Assembly: GCA_013396525.1 (NCBI GenBank)
Contig: VWYX01000626.1
Coordinates: forward strand, 62,001 to 126,000
DNA from: Chaetorhynchus papuensis
Lineage: Eukaryota > Chordata > Aves > Passeriformes > Rhipiduridae
Reading direction: 5' to 3'
DNA length: 64,000 nucleotides
Part shown: piece after piece, positions 47,619-59,420 of the stretch
How positions within the stretch are numbered: the stretch's first letter is position 1
Layout: each line of letters starts with the position of its first letter
Translations under genes and position numbers: made by a program
The notes under the pieces: model-generated
What the model saw: the letters and a program-made list of their open reading frames with translations, nothing else
The model's database searches: none
Told to the model about the DNA's origin: nothing

Positions 47619-50409
47619 AGTCACAGGCGTGGATATTGATAAAAACTGGTAACTTTGTTTTGGTTAGCTTGCATGGGAAAGACAGAGTTCTCCCAAAATA
47701 CTAGAGAGCTGAAGAAATTCACTGCTAAAGCTCTTTCAGCATCTACAGCCACACAGCTCCCTGGGGACAGGGCTGCACCTCTGGCTCTCACACTGTGACA
47801 GGGATGGCCACCAGGACTGCTTGGAAGGCTTGCGGGAGGAGAAAGGGGCTCAGCACATGGGGCTGTTTCAGCCCGGAGTTACGAGGTTGGGTGCTTTAAT
47901 CTCCTGAGGAAGATGAAACTTGGCCATGTCTGTGTACAGAAACTGAAGAAAGGATTCAAGAAATCCATTCTAAGAAGGAAATCATAAAGCAAATGACCCT
48001 CAGTATCTGGATTTCCTTCACACAGTTGGTGTGAGCAATTCCAGCAGAAAGGTGATCCTCATGGAAAGCCAGAACAGATTGTTCTGGCCTCAGGCATTCA
48101 CCCTGGGAGTGCTAGAGGCACTTGTACAAGTGAAAAGGCTTCACTGGACAGGGGGTATTTTACTTAAATCCAAGCAAGTAAATAACTGTCTTTTGTTTTG
48201 CTGCTGACACAGTACAGCTCTTATGTCATCATTAGAAAATGGATGGATGGGTCTGAAACCTCAGGAAGCTACTCTTAATGAAATAGAAGAATGAGAGAAA
48301 AAAATGGGGGTGCACAAAGAAAGTTTGAATTCCATGGACAGTGCAAAACAACTGATAATAAAATACTGCAGTTGCAACTATTTGCATGGACAAGATTAAC
48401 TTTACACAGAAATAAAAGGCATTTGACTGCACTCCCTAAGAATGTTAGTGCCTGTGTTGTATGAGGAAAGTAAAAGAAGAATTGGACAGTTTTAGGCTGA
48501 ATCACCTCTCATTTGTTTCAAGCCAGCTTTACTGGCTTCAATGAAAAGACTCTTCTTGCCACTTAGCTTTGAATCAAAGATTTTAGGATCTTCTTGGGTG
48601 TGAACATACAATTCCTAGGACTCTTGCATGCTTTCTTTTCAGACAGCCAACTTTTCTCTCCCTCTTTACTGAGGAGGTGGCTGTTCTCTGCCACTCTGAG
48701 TTTGTCACCACTGTGTGTGCCCATGATGGGCTGGACATCACTGTGGGAGCACCAGAACCTCAGGGCAGCACAGCACATCTCACAGGGGCTGAACAGCACC
48801 CTCCGAGTGTGCCTGACGCTTTCACACATGTTCCTGCACGGGACATGCAGGCTGGAAGCAAACAGATTGTCCTTAGAGGCATCAGCCCCATTGCCAGCAA
48901 GGCCAGCGGGGTCTCAGCACCTGTCAGGATTGTGCCCATACATTTCTGAAGCCTGGAATGCCAACAAAACATCTCTAACACATCACTCCTCCCTCACTGC
49001 TGGTCTCCAGTGACCTAGAAAGCAGTGGTTCAGAGTTCAGACACAAATCTGGTAGAGAAGCAGCAACTGACTCAACAAGCTGCCCAGGGAAACAGTGCCC
49101 TTTTGGAAGCCCATGCTGGCAGTTTCTGAGGTGGAGAAACCGTACGGCTCCGACAAGGCAACTGCTGTTTATTTTTACCACCACAAATACAGAGAAATGC
49201 AACTTCAGTGGAAGGATCTGCTGAAAACATTCACCACAATTTTCATACCATCTACTTGAACTCAACATGTGCCCTTTTCCTCTTAGCAGCGCTGCAATGT
49301 GAAGTAATGGTCTGTGACTGCAGAAGCTCTCAGGTAAGCGAGAGCTCTCTCAAGTTAACAGCAACATCCTCCACAGGTCCATTCTGTGTACACCTTGCTC
49401 CAACAAAACATTTGAAAGAACAGTTTAAGAGATTAATCAATTTTTTCATGGTGTGGGATTTTTCACCTAGTGTATTTTTCCTGTCATTTAGTCTTACAAA
49501 GGTGACAGTGCTCTGACAAACAGTGACTTTGTGTAACTCATCCGGACTTTCGACAAACACTCTCTCAAACTTCTAATTTGTTTTTCTTAAACCCTGTACT
49601 ATGGAAATCCAAGACCAGATTTTGCTTCACTAAGCTCTAATAAAGTGTCTCTGTACAACATTTATATACAAATCCTAAACCAGACCAAAGTATGTGATTT
49701 TAATAGTCTGAGGTCATATTACTGTAGGTGCACAGCTCACAGTTTACACGATCTGCTGGCTGCCTTGTTTATCGAAATATGTGATAGTGGCTAATTTTGT
49801 TTTATGTGTCTGGGCTGGGCTGGGGTGAAGGTCAGATGGAGGAGACAGCCTGGGGCCGGGGCTGCAGTTCTGGTGGCGCTCACTGAGGGAGGGACAGACG
49901 GACAGAAGGCAGCAGCCTGCAGACACACAGCCGTGGGAACAGGGCAAAGGAGAAGCTGGACAGAGCACAAATGTGGCACGTGGGTGAAGGCACAGGAAAC
50001 CCAAAGCCCAGACAAGGAGAGATGTGCTTTCCAAACTCACCTCCTGCTGCAGGAACCACGGCAGAGAGAATTCCAGCAACGAAACAAGAGGCGGAGGCAG
50101 AAGAAAGAACTGAGAAAGAAAACCCTGGGAAAGCACACGGGGCAGCACAGGGGTGAGAGGAGAAGGCCCAGAAGGCAAATGGAGGGGACAAAAGTGGAGG
50201 GAGGCAAAAAGAAAAAGGGTGACAAGAGCGTCACCAACAATGGGGCAACTGTTGCCAAAGAGGGGTGGCTGTGACAGAAACACTTCAGCCTTTTGATCCC
50301 ATTAACAGCATTCAGAGACTCGCCTTGTGCAGCCAGGGCTGGGCACAGGGCCAGGGCAGACACACAGGGCCTGATTTGCAACCTGCCACATGCCTGCCCT
50401 GGGAGCGGC
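47619..50409. other. No gene seen; purine-rich tract from 50.05 kb
   Basis: AT-rich to about 49.7 kb, then GC-richer. From 50050 to 50236 the plus strand is strongly purine-biased (runs such as AGAAGAAAGAACTGAGAAAG). The 156-codon plus-strand and 179-codon minus-strand frames here follow from this bias. Confidence 0.4.
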
Positions 50410-50447
50410 GGCTCTGGGAAGGGCCGGTGGCTCTGGGAAGGGCCGGT
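50410..50447. repeat. Two perfect copies of a 19-bp tandem unit
   Basis: GGCTCTGGGAAGGGCCGGT occurs twice head to tail (50410-50428, 50429-50447), followed by a partial GGCTC. It carries one CpG per unit and may be a minisatellite seed. Confidence 0.95.
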
Positions 50448-53019
50448 GGCTCCCCTGCACTGGGATGGTCCCCACCGCCGTGCCAGGCTCACTGCCAACG
50501 TGGGATCTCAGCACCTCAGAAATTCATGGCATCTGAAATGCCCAAGGGATGGATTTTTCTTCATGATTTTATCATTGCTGCAAAAAGTGTGCTGTGGATT
50601 TGCTTGGGTACTCCTGAAAACCCCTTCTGCAGCTAGAGAAGTCCTTTGAAAATTCGCCCCAAGCACAGATTTGCATGGCTGTGTTCCAGCCTCGAAGTTT
50701 CAAAGTGTTGACCAAGCTGCCCAGGATAGTGCTGGGAGACCAGCTTAGCTTCAGTATATCGAGAAACGCTGGCTTAATTCTGCTAAGAACCTTTTGAGCC
50801 AGGATTTAAAAAAAAAAATAATAAAATAAAATTACCTCCAGCTCCCCATATAACATATGCTGAGGTACTTTGTAATGAGAACTTTTTCAGAGGAGTTCTG
50901 GAAGGACAACCCAGTGCAACAATATGCCACATGCTGGTGCTGTCATTTCCCACACTACTGTTATGCTACAGGCAAACTACCCTGTTCCACTTCCACTCAA
51001 AATAAGAGGAAAAAGAGAAAAAATTAGAGAAAAACTACATCCTTATGCGTTTGTCTGCTGAGAAGCAAGTAATGGAGTTTTGTTTGTTTCCTATAGAAGA
51101 ACCTGAGTAAGATCCATTAAAGCCAATCTTTTAGACCCCACAGAATGCACTGCACAGGATTACACACCTTATACTATAAAAGTTTTGCATACAAGCACAA
51201 GTACACAAGTACAGGTACACATGCACAAAGAAAATAATGTTTATCTTCAACAGCTACAAGTTAACACATCCCTAAAAGGTAGAAGACTTGCACTCAGCAA
51301 GTGGATACTCTGGGTTTGCCATTTAATATCTGTAAAGATTTCCTGCAGAATCCCTTTTTTCTTTCAAAAAATCTTCATGCAAAGCACATTCGAGCCACCC
51401 ATTTAAAGAGAAACTGTCTACTTGAGATAAGCTGCTCCCTACACGTTTCTGCATTTATCAAACATGACTTAACTGAGAAAACAAAATGAAAATCTATTAG
51501 CTGCAATTCAGAGTTGTGACTGCAGTGTAATGGCTTCATTATGAGCAGGATGATAAACATTCCCAACTGCAGGCTCTGTTTCAGCAGCAGCTACTGAACA
51601 GGAGCTACACTTCAGCAGCAGCTCAGTGACACAGCACACAGTGCCCGGCCGTACAGCAGGGCAAGGACCTCAGGCTGGAATTCCCAGGAGGTGCATTCCA
51701 TCCCCTGCCCCTGAAAGATTTCCCTGTAGCCTTGGAAAAATGAACCATTTTCTCTGTCTCTCCATTCCCAGCCTGCATACAGGAGAACAAATGCAGAGGA
51801 GGACTATGAGGCCCTCTGTTATTACAGCAACTGGCCACAAAAACATCTTCAGACTGTTAAGGATCTATGCCATAACAGAACAGCAATCCTAGTTTTCATA
51901 AACTTTTCACTGAGCCCCCATAAGGGGTCTGAGGAGATGCTGCCATGCTTCGGGGAAGTGGAGCTGTTTGCTGGAGAAACTGGAGAGCTGGGCTTCATTA
52001 GACTCTGACACGGCCCAGTGCAGACAGGATCATACCCCACCCCCTCTCCCCAGGCCCGTGGCACACTGTTCACACACCCAAACAGGCAGCTCGGGGCCAG
52101 AGCCTGCTTTGTGTGAGTAATAAACTCCCCCATCCCAAAGCAGCAGCTGCTGACATTCCCCGTTTGGAGAACACATTCAGTGTGAGGTGCAAAAACACAC
52201 GTAGTGTTCAGCTGCCTCCATGTACTCCCTTTGTGCTTGACTTGAATTAATTGCTTAAAAATTCAAATATTAATTACTCACATATTTGCCTATAAATTAG
52301 AAGCTTTCACAGCAAACATGGGCAAGTTATTTACTACCCACCTAGAGCTCAAAGCAACCTTTAATAGTAGCCACAAGGCCAAGTCCTAAGCTAAAAAAGC
52401 ATCAAGCTTATGTACTTTACAAGCACAGAGTTAAAAAACCTGCTCCTAATCTGAAGAACAAATAGGGGATTTATTTAGAGAATGCCAGAGGGACTGTGGT
52501 AATGCCAGCAGACTGCTGCAGCCAGCCTCGTGGAAGGTGAGCAAAGTTCAGACTGGGTACACTAAAGCTTTTAGTCCAAGTCAGGACAAAAAAAGGACAA
52601 GAAAAAAGACAGAAGCTGCAGAAGGAAGTGGAACCAGCATGGTTAGAGCAGACCAGGGAATAGATTGGGCTGCCTTAGGTAAGCACAGCATAGAAGGAGG
52701 CCAAGTTTAGACCCAGTCTGTCCAAAAACACAGTGACAAATTAAGTAAAACCACATTCCCTCTTTGTAATCCTGTGGGTTTATGCTGTTCATTAGATGAT
52801 GCCCTGGTTCTGCCCCAGGGCTGTGTTCCCCTGGCACTGAACTCATGCTCACACTCAAGTTCCCACCTACAGATGCAGAGACACCCTTCCTTCCTTCCAG
52901 CAGAACTCCTGACACATGGGGCAAGGTGTGGTGCTCGTGGGATGGCCTCTCCCTGACCTTTCTGAACAGCTTAGAAATTATGAGAGTCTTAAGACAAAGA
53001 TTTTTATCTTTCTTAGATT
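50448..53019. other. No gene seen; TAAT-rich patch near 52.2-52.35 kb
   Basis: Single-copy sequence. GAATTAATTGCTTAAAAATTC and TATTAATTACTC words near 52246-52280 resemble homeodomain sites. A short (ACAAGTAC)-like stretch lies at 51193-51222. No supported exon. Confidence 0.35.
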
Positions 53020-53131
53020 AAAAAAAAACCAGAACCAAAATAAAACAACAACCCCCACCCCCAAAAAAACAAACCCAAAAACAAAACCAACAAAACCCCC
53101 CAAGAAACCAACACAACCAAAACCCACACCA
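53020..53131. repeat. A/C-only low-complexity tract
   Basis: About 112 bases contain almost only A and C, with two G and one T, in irregular AAAC, CCCCCAC and CAAAACC words. The complementary strand is G/T-only and rich in G-runs. It is not an obvious tandem array. Confidence 0.9.
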
Positions 53132-56100
53132 ATTCTTATTTATTTTTTGTTTACAAAGTGTGTAGTTTTTAAATTCATTTGCTTCTACACTTACGATGAC
53201 TGATATTTTTAGAATATCCCGTTTTTTTTTTTTCTGGAATTGATTCCTCGAGCTCCCTGTTCCTTGCTGCCATGTGGGGTCAGTAACACCAGCCTGATGT
53301 GGACAAGTTGGGTGGGCACAGTGGAGCAGTGGGGTGCCTTTCCCAAAGCTCCTAATTCATGTCCCCCAGTGCTTGGTGAGGAGGAACACTGCGTGTCTCG
53401 CTCACTTGGGAAAACTGATGTTTCACCCTTGTAATTGACTACATGCAAAAAATGTAACTGAAGTTTGAGAAATGGAGCACTCAGGGACCAGGAAATGTAG
53501 ACAGAAGGTGGAAAATCTACTGTCTTCAATTTTAGGCTTTTGTCATACACTCCGATTTCTGTCCAAGAGTGACTAAAAAGGGAGAAAAAATTAAAATAAA
53601 GTTTCTCATAATACAGAAGCAATCCTATGAAGTCCCTAGGACACAGACTGATGGAAATTGTGAGAATACACCAAGGGAACTGTCAGTTATACATTTCCAA
53701 GGGTGTTTTGTCAGAGACGGATCTCTGGCACAATTAAACTACCCTTACACTCGTAAATTCTGACTGTAAATTTGAAAATAAATTTCTATGTTTACCTTAA
53801 AAAAATGGATAATAAAACGATTCTCCTACACAAGTTTGTTTCATGAAATTGAACGATTTGGCCAGCTCTCCCTGAATTAAGGCCGCCAACATTTGCACAC
53901 TTGACAGAGGACTCCTGAATGCCCCGGAGAACACAGACCTTTAGTTGGCACCTTCAGGTAGTGTAAGATGAACTCTCAGAATTTCAGTTCTATTAAACAC
54001 CTCTTAACTACTTGGCAGTAACAGAATTTGTTCCCATTAAACTTAATTTATGCTAATTAAGTACTGCTTAACACCATTCTCTATCATTAGGCAAAATCAG
54101 TTTTCTGGGAAAAGTCATAATCAAGAGGCAACTTCATTTCAGAGTGTTCCAACTCTGAACAGCATGTTGTAATAAAGTTCATTTATGGAGCACCTCACCA
54201 CTACCATTCCACCAATATTCTGTGTGCAGCCAAGGGCAGTGTCCAGCACGGAGCCCTGGGAAGGCAGAGGATCAGGGAATGGGGCAGCCCTTTTTAAAGG
54301 GCCACGGGACAGCAGCAACAAAGAGCCCGTCTGTGCCACAGAAAGCACAAACAGCACGTTTGTTATCTGGGCACAGCCCCTGAGGGGGATCATGGCAAGG
54401 CCTGCTGAGGAGAGCAAGTGACAGAGTGCAACTCGTCCCCAGCACGGGGAGCGACAGGAGAGACCGTCCCAGATGTGTCTGCAGATGTGGCAGGAGGCTG
54501 CTCTGGAGCTGCCACGTCACTGGGGGTGAAGGACAAGAGGCAGGGCCACAGGACCGAGCCACAGTTTGGATCTTAAGAGCTCTCAAAGAGACCCCTGTGG
54601 GTCTGGCAAAAGCACGAGACAACTGCCTTGAGGAGTGTGAGGGCAATGCTGAATGAGAAGACAGATGTGGGACTTGGGAAAGAGGAGAGAAGGCCTCTGA
54701 GTGAGATTGGTTAAGCTGGGCTCAGTGAGGAGAATGAGATTCTCAGTCTGATACTGGTCTGAACTGGGGAGGAAGATCTGTGGGCTACCAGCACATGGCA
54801 GCACTTACCCTTGCTCACGTGGGTGAGATTTGTGCTGCTTTTGTGGGAGCTCAGCTAAGGCCAACCCGAATGCCTGGGAAATCCTGCCCATGCTGCTTTA
54901 GACCACCAGCACAGGACACTGCAGTAATTACTTCTCTTTTACAACCAAGTGTCCTGTGGAACAGCTGTGATGCTCTTTAGAGTAAATTTCTGCCTTTCCA
55001 TAAGTGATTTAGAAGCCCTTTAAGAGCTCTTTGTATATACACTTACTAATTGGTTCCTGTAACTTTAAAATGCAAGTGTCCCAGCAGCTGCCTTGTCCCA
55101 ACCTCTGTAAGCATGTGGTCATCCTGGTGATCCAGAAAACGCAGGAATACAGTATTCCAACTCATTGTCCAGTCAATAAAGTGAAAAATGCCATTCCTGT
55201 TTTAGCAGATGGCAGCAGAAACACAATACAAGGAGCAAGAACACTAATATAGAAATCAATATCTATTACACTTTAAATCACATTGCAGTCTTGAAATGAT
55301 AATAGCAATCCTTTAAAAGCTAATGCTGATCCTGTTTGTATTAGAAATCGGTTCAATGTATTTCAGGTTTTAATTCTGTTACAAAAATAATTACCTTTTA
55401 ACCTCGACCCCTCAGCCCCAGCCCCCTCCTCCTTCCCCAGCCCCTGATCCCACAGAAGAAAAACAAACCAACCAGAATAAAAAAGCCCCCAAACAAACAA
55501 ACCTAATCACTTCCTTCCTTCCAGTCTATGACTGGGGAAGGGATTTTTATAACGGGAATTCCCACAGCAGGCATGTCATGGTCAGTGCAGAGGGATTGTT
55601 CAGGCAGCTCTGTCCATTGCTGTGCAAGGCCTTTCTGGACAGCTGCAGAGTAGCACGAAGAAGAAAGAAAAGAAGTCTTTAGAAACTGCTGACAGAGCAA
55701 ATGCTCCCTTCCTCAAATAAAACCGAAGTGTTTTGATGCTAGAACACCATCTTTTGATATAATAAGAAGAGCTACTAGCACAGCAATGCTGGCAAACCCC
55801 ATCTCTGCTGGTTAATGGTCTGCATGAGCCGTGATCAGCACAGTGAGAACAGTCTGGGGCATCATTTCCATGATAAATAGCAAAGAACAGACCTTGGGAA
55901 ACACCCACCAGGCCCTGGGTGTGCTGGATCACCTGAGGAGCCTGGCAGCAGGCAGAGAGAGCCAGGCAAACACAAGCAAAGCCTCCAGCCTCACAGCAGC
56001 ACCCCAGCAGCCCGTGACCCGAGCAGCTTTATGGCTACAGGGACCACAGTGGCTCAGGCACAGAGCAGGGGGAAACCAAATAAATTATATTACCACTGCA

Positions 56101-59100
56101 GCACTGCCACTGCAGCCAGCAAAATCCCACATTCAGCACTGGTGTTCACACATCAGGGGAGAGCGTGATAAATTCTGTATGGCTCTAAGTCCTGAGACTG
56201 ATTAAAGGATGGGAAAACACATCTTACAGTGACAGTCTCAAGGAGTTCAATTTATTTAGCTTATCAAAGATTAGGTTAAGGCATGTCTGATCACCAAGTA
56301 AATACTTACTTGGGGAAAGGGAAACTGATAAGAAGAGCCTTTTCATCCTAGCAGAGGTGCAACAGTCCCAGAGGCAGAACATGAAACCAGACAAATTTAG
56401 ACAGGCAAAAGCCACACACTTTTAATAACAGAGGAATGAACCACTGGACAAATTCCTGATAATTTTAGAATTATATATGGATGTTTCTTTATAAGATATG
56501 CTATACCACAGAGTAAAATTTTGGCTAGCTTCCAAAGTTGAAGAAAGTCTAGAATAAAAGGTAATTTTATTAGCCTTCTGATTTTTCATCTCCTCTCTTT
56601 GTAGCATTCAACAAATGTTGTTTGATTCAATAAAAAAGCCTCGATGTCATATTTTACCTCTTCAAAATCTATTCCTTTCTACTTTTGAGTACAAAACAGT
56701 ACTCAAAAGCTTCATTTGCTTCCTTCTTTGAGTAAAACTGAAGTCTTTTTATGCCAGACACACACTTTTTTCCTTCATTTGTTTCTTCAGCTCCATTTGG
56801 AAGAATTTATACGAGTGTCCTTAATGGTACATGTGTATCTGCACACACACTTTACACGCTCCCATCTCCACCAACACCTGCTCCCATTGTGTGGCCCTGA
56901 GCACTCCTTTACTCATCCCACTGAGCAGCAGCTCTGGAGCTCAGCTTCCCAAGCCCCTCCTGGCCCCAGGGTCACAGCTTAGGCTGCTCCTACCCCAGCC
57001 CTGATTGTCTCCTCTCACCTGCTCCCTTCATTTGAGCTGCCCCTCTCAGACCTGGAGGAGCAGTTTCAGGTTCCCCCACTGCTCTTCCAGGCCTATGGAA
57101 TAAAGTTCCTTAAAACTTTCACCTGGGTTAGCTCAGTGCTGCAGGCACAGAAAGGAGAGAGGGGAAGAGAAAGGGAGGAAAGGCAATAGGAGATGTCCTG
57201 GGAGCTGGACTCTCCTGGCTGCCCCACTCCTCCCTCCCTGTTCTGGGTACACCTCCACCCCTGCACGTGTGCCCAGAATGCTGTGGGGACATGATAGAGC
57301 AGAGTCTTTCACAGCACAGGGGCTGCAAGTCAGGCCCCTTTATAGCACATGCCTTTCAATGCCTTGCTATCCTTCATCAACGTGTCCAATTTCCCAAGAG
57401 GGTGTCTCTCATTTTTGGTGATTTCCTGTCCTTCCCAGTGAACAGAGGTGCAGGGTTGCCCCTGGCTTCCCTCTTGTTGGGCTGGGGAAGAGGAACCCTG
57501 CACTTCCCTTCAGCTTCACTCCAGGCTTTATGAAGTGCACTGACCCCAGGGGTGGCTGCAGGGGTCCTGCCATCTCCCAGGGGCTTCTGGAAAGATCTAA
57601 CACCCTGACAGTCATTTTTTCCCCTTCCACTTGCCAAAAACCAGTGTCTTTTTTGCATGTTCACATTCAGACTGTGGTTGGCAGAGCCCAGGTCCACTTC
57701 CCTCTGACTGTCCTGGGTTTTTCCTGCTGTCTCCTTTCCTCCTCCCCTCCCACTGCTCCATCCCACACCACGTGCTGGCTCAGGGGAGCACTCTGTCTCC
57801 TCACTGCTCCTGGTGGTCAAGAATGAACCTTCAACATCTGCCAACGAAAGGTGAACCTTCAAAGAACAAACCTTCAAGATCAGCCTCTCAAACACAGAGG
57901 CAGGCAGGTCCCAAGTCCATATCCCTTAGAAAAGCCCCTCTCCCTGTGACCAGCCACTCTTGGCAGCAGCCAGGACCAGCGAGCACAGGAGAGAAGGGCT
58001 TGTCAAACACCATTGAACAAAAAGGGTTTTTAAGGAAAAAATCAAGTCAAGAGAACATGCAGACACCAGTGAGAGCCTCTGAGCAAGCCCTGGGCTAGGT
58101 GGGTGGGCAGCTGCCCTGTGGCCAGTGAGGTGGCAGCTGGGCTGTCCCACTTGCTGCACTCCAGCCTCGCTCTTGCACTCATGTTTGGGACCTTTCAGGA
58201 GCACTGGAAGGTTACTGAAGTCTGGTGTTTGTGAGACATTTTGGAACTGCAAACCAGTGAAAATGTTCAGTTTGCCCCCCCTGGGATGATGAGAGTACCA
58301 AGAACATGAGTGTCACTCGTGCTGCTCTGCCTGCCAGGATCCCCTCCTGGCCATGCCAGCTGTGGGGGCAGGCTGGAGGGACTGTCCCCATGTCCTGCCC
58401 TGGCTCACTCCTCTGGGAATCACCCAATGGCTCCAGCTCCATGTTTATTCATGTGAGATCCAGCATTCTTATTCAATCTAGCACTGATTATTTTTAACTC
58501 AATGACCAGTGTCTGTTTGCCAAAGTAATTCCCCGGGAACAAAGCCAGCAGCCCAGGAGGCTGCCTCTTGCCCAGGGCACAGATGAGTCCCAGGAGGACG
58601 GGTTCAGATCGCTGCCAAGAGCTGGTGCCCTGGACAAGTCCTCATCCTCTGCCTCTCCTGCTGCCAGCACTGTTTGCTGGAATGGGAGTTGCTGCACTTG
58701 AGCAAAAACTTTTGGTTTTTTGGGGGAGGCATCAGTGTTTGTCCAGCTCTGTGATCCATGACAACAGCTCCTGCATTTTGCAGTGACAGGAATGACACGA
58801 GAGCCGCTTGTCCAAATGGTTTTGTCCACAACACTGTTGACAGCAGAAATCTGAGAAACAAGTAGCCCCTAATAGGTATCACTATATGTGCACATTGGAG
58901 CTTTTCTATTCACTGATTTGAAAAAAACTAACCAAGTCTCATTGTTAAGAAAATCCAAACTTACTTTCCTCAGTCTTAGCCCAGCTGAAGTCTCTGGAAA
59001 TTCTGGGTTTAACTTCATCTTTTTTAAATTTTCTCTACTGTCAGTCTCGTATCTGAGCAGCCAAGATCAGTCAGCTAACACAGCAATGTACGCATCAGAC

Positions 59101-59139
59101 TCAGCAGCCTTTGGATAGGGAGCACAAATGATGATTTTT
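53132..59139. other. No gene seen
   Basis: Single-copy sequence with moderate GC at about 54200-54650 and 56880-58450. A (CAAA)3 plus CTTCCTTCCTTCC stretch sits near 55490-55524, and three AACCTTCAA words recur at 57824-57875. Open frames up to 172 codons overlap each other on both strands and show no domain. Confidence 0.4.
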
Positions 59140-59420
59140 AAGAAATCTTGATAAATACTGAACAGTTAAAACAAACATAATGGCTAATAGGTTACATACA
59201 TCACTTAGTATAATAAACCTCTGCTGATTTATTATGTTTTTAATTCTTGCAATATGCAAAAACCTTAAATTAATCATTTCTGCAGAAGCATAATAATATT
59301 GGGCTCCAATGTCGCATCTCTGCAGTGCAGTTTGCCTGGAGGACTAATAAAAACTGATCATTAAAACAACTGGATTTGGCTTTGATTAGAATCACCATAG
59401 AATAAAGGGAATAAAAGGAA
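59140..59420. promoter_or_regulatory. Possible conserved noncoding element
   Basis: AT-rich, repeat-free, with GGCTAATAGG, TTAAATTAATC, TAATATTGGGC (CCAAT-like on the reverse) and ACTAATAAAAACTG words. Function and conservation are guessed from composition. Confidence 0.2.

Noticed and set aside
49744..50283. 179-codon minus-strand and 156-codon plus-strand frames
   Set aside because: They overlap on opposite strands and follow the purine/pyrimidine bias; no motif, promoter or splice context.
57377..57895. 172-codon minus-strand frame
   Set aside because: Overlaps two plus-strand frames of similar length; composition reflects local GC content.
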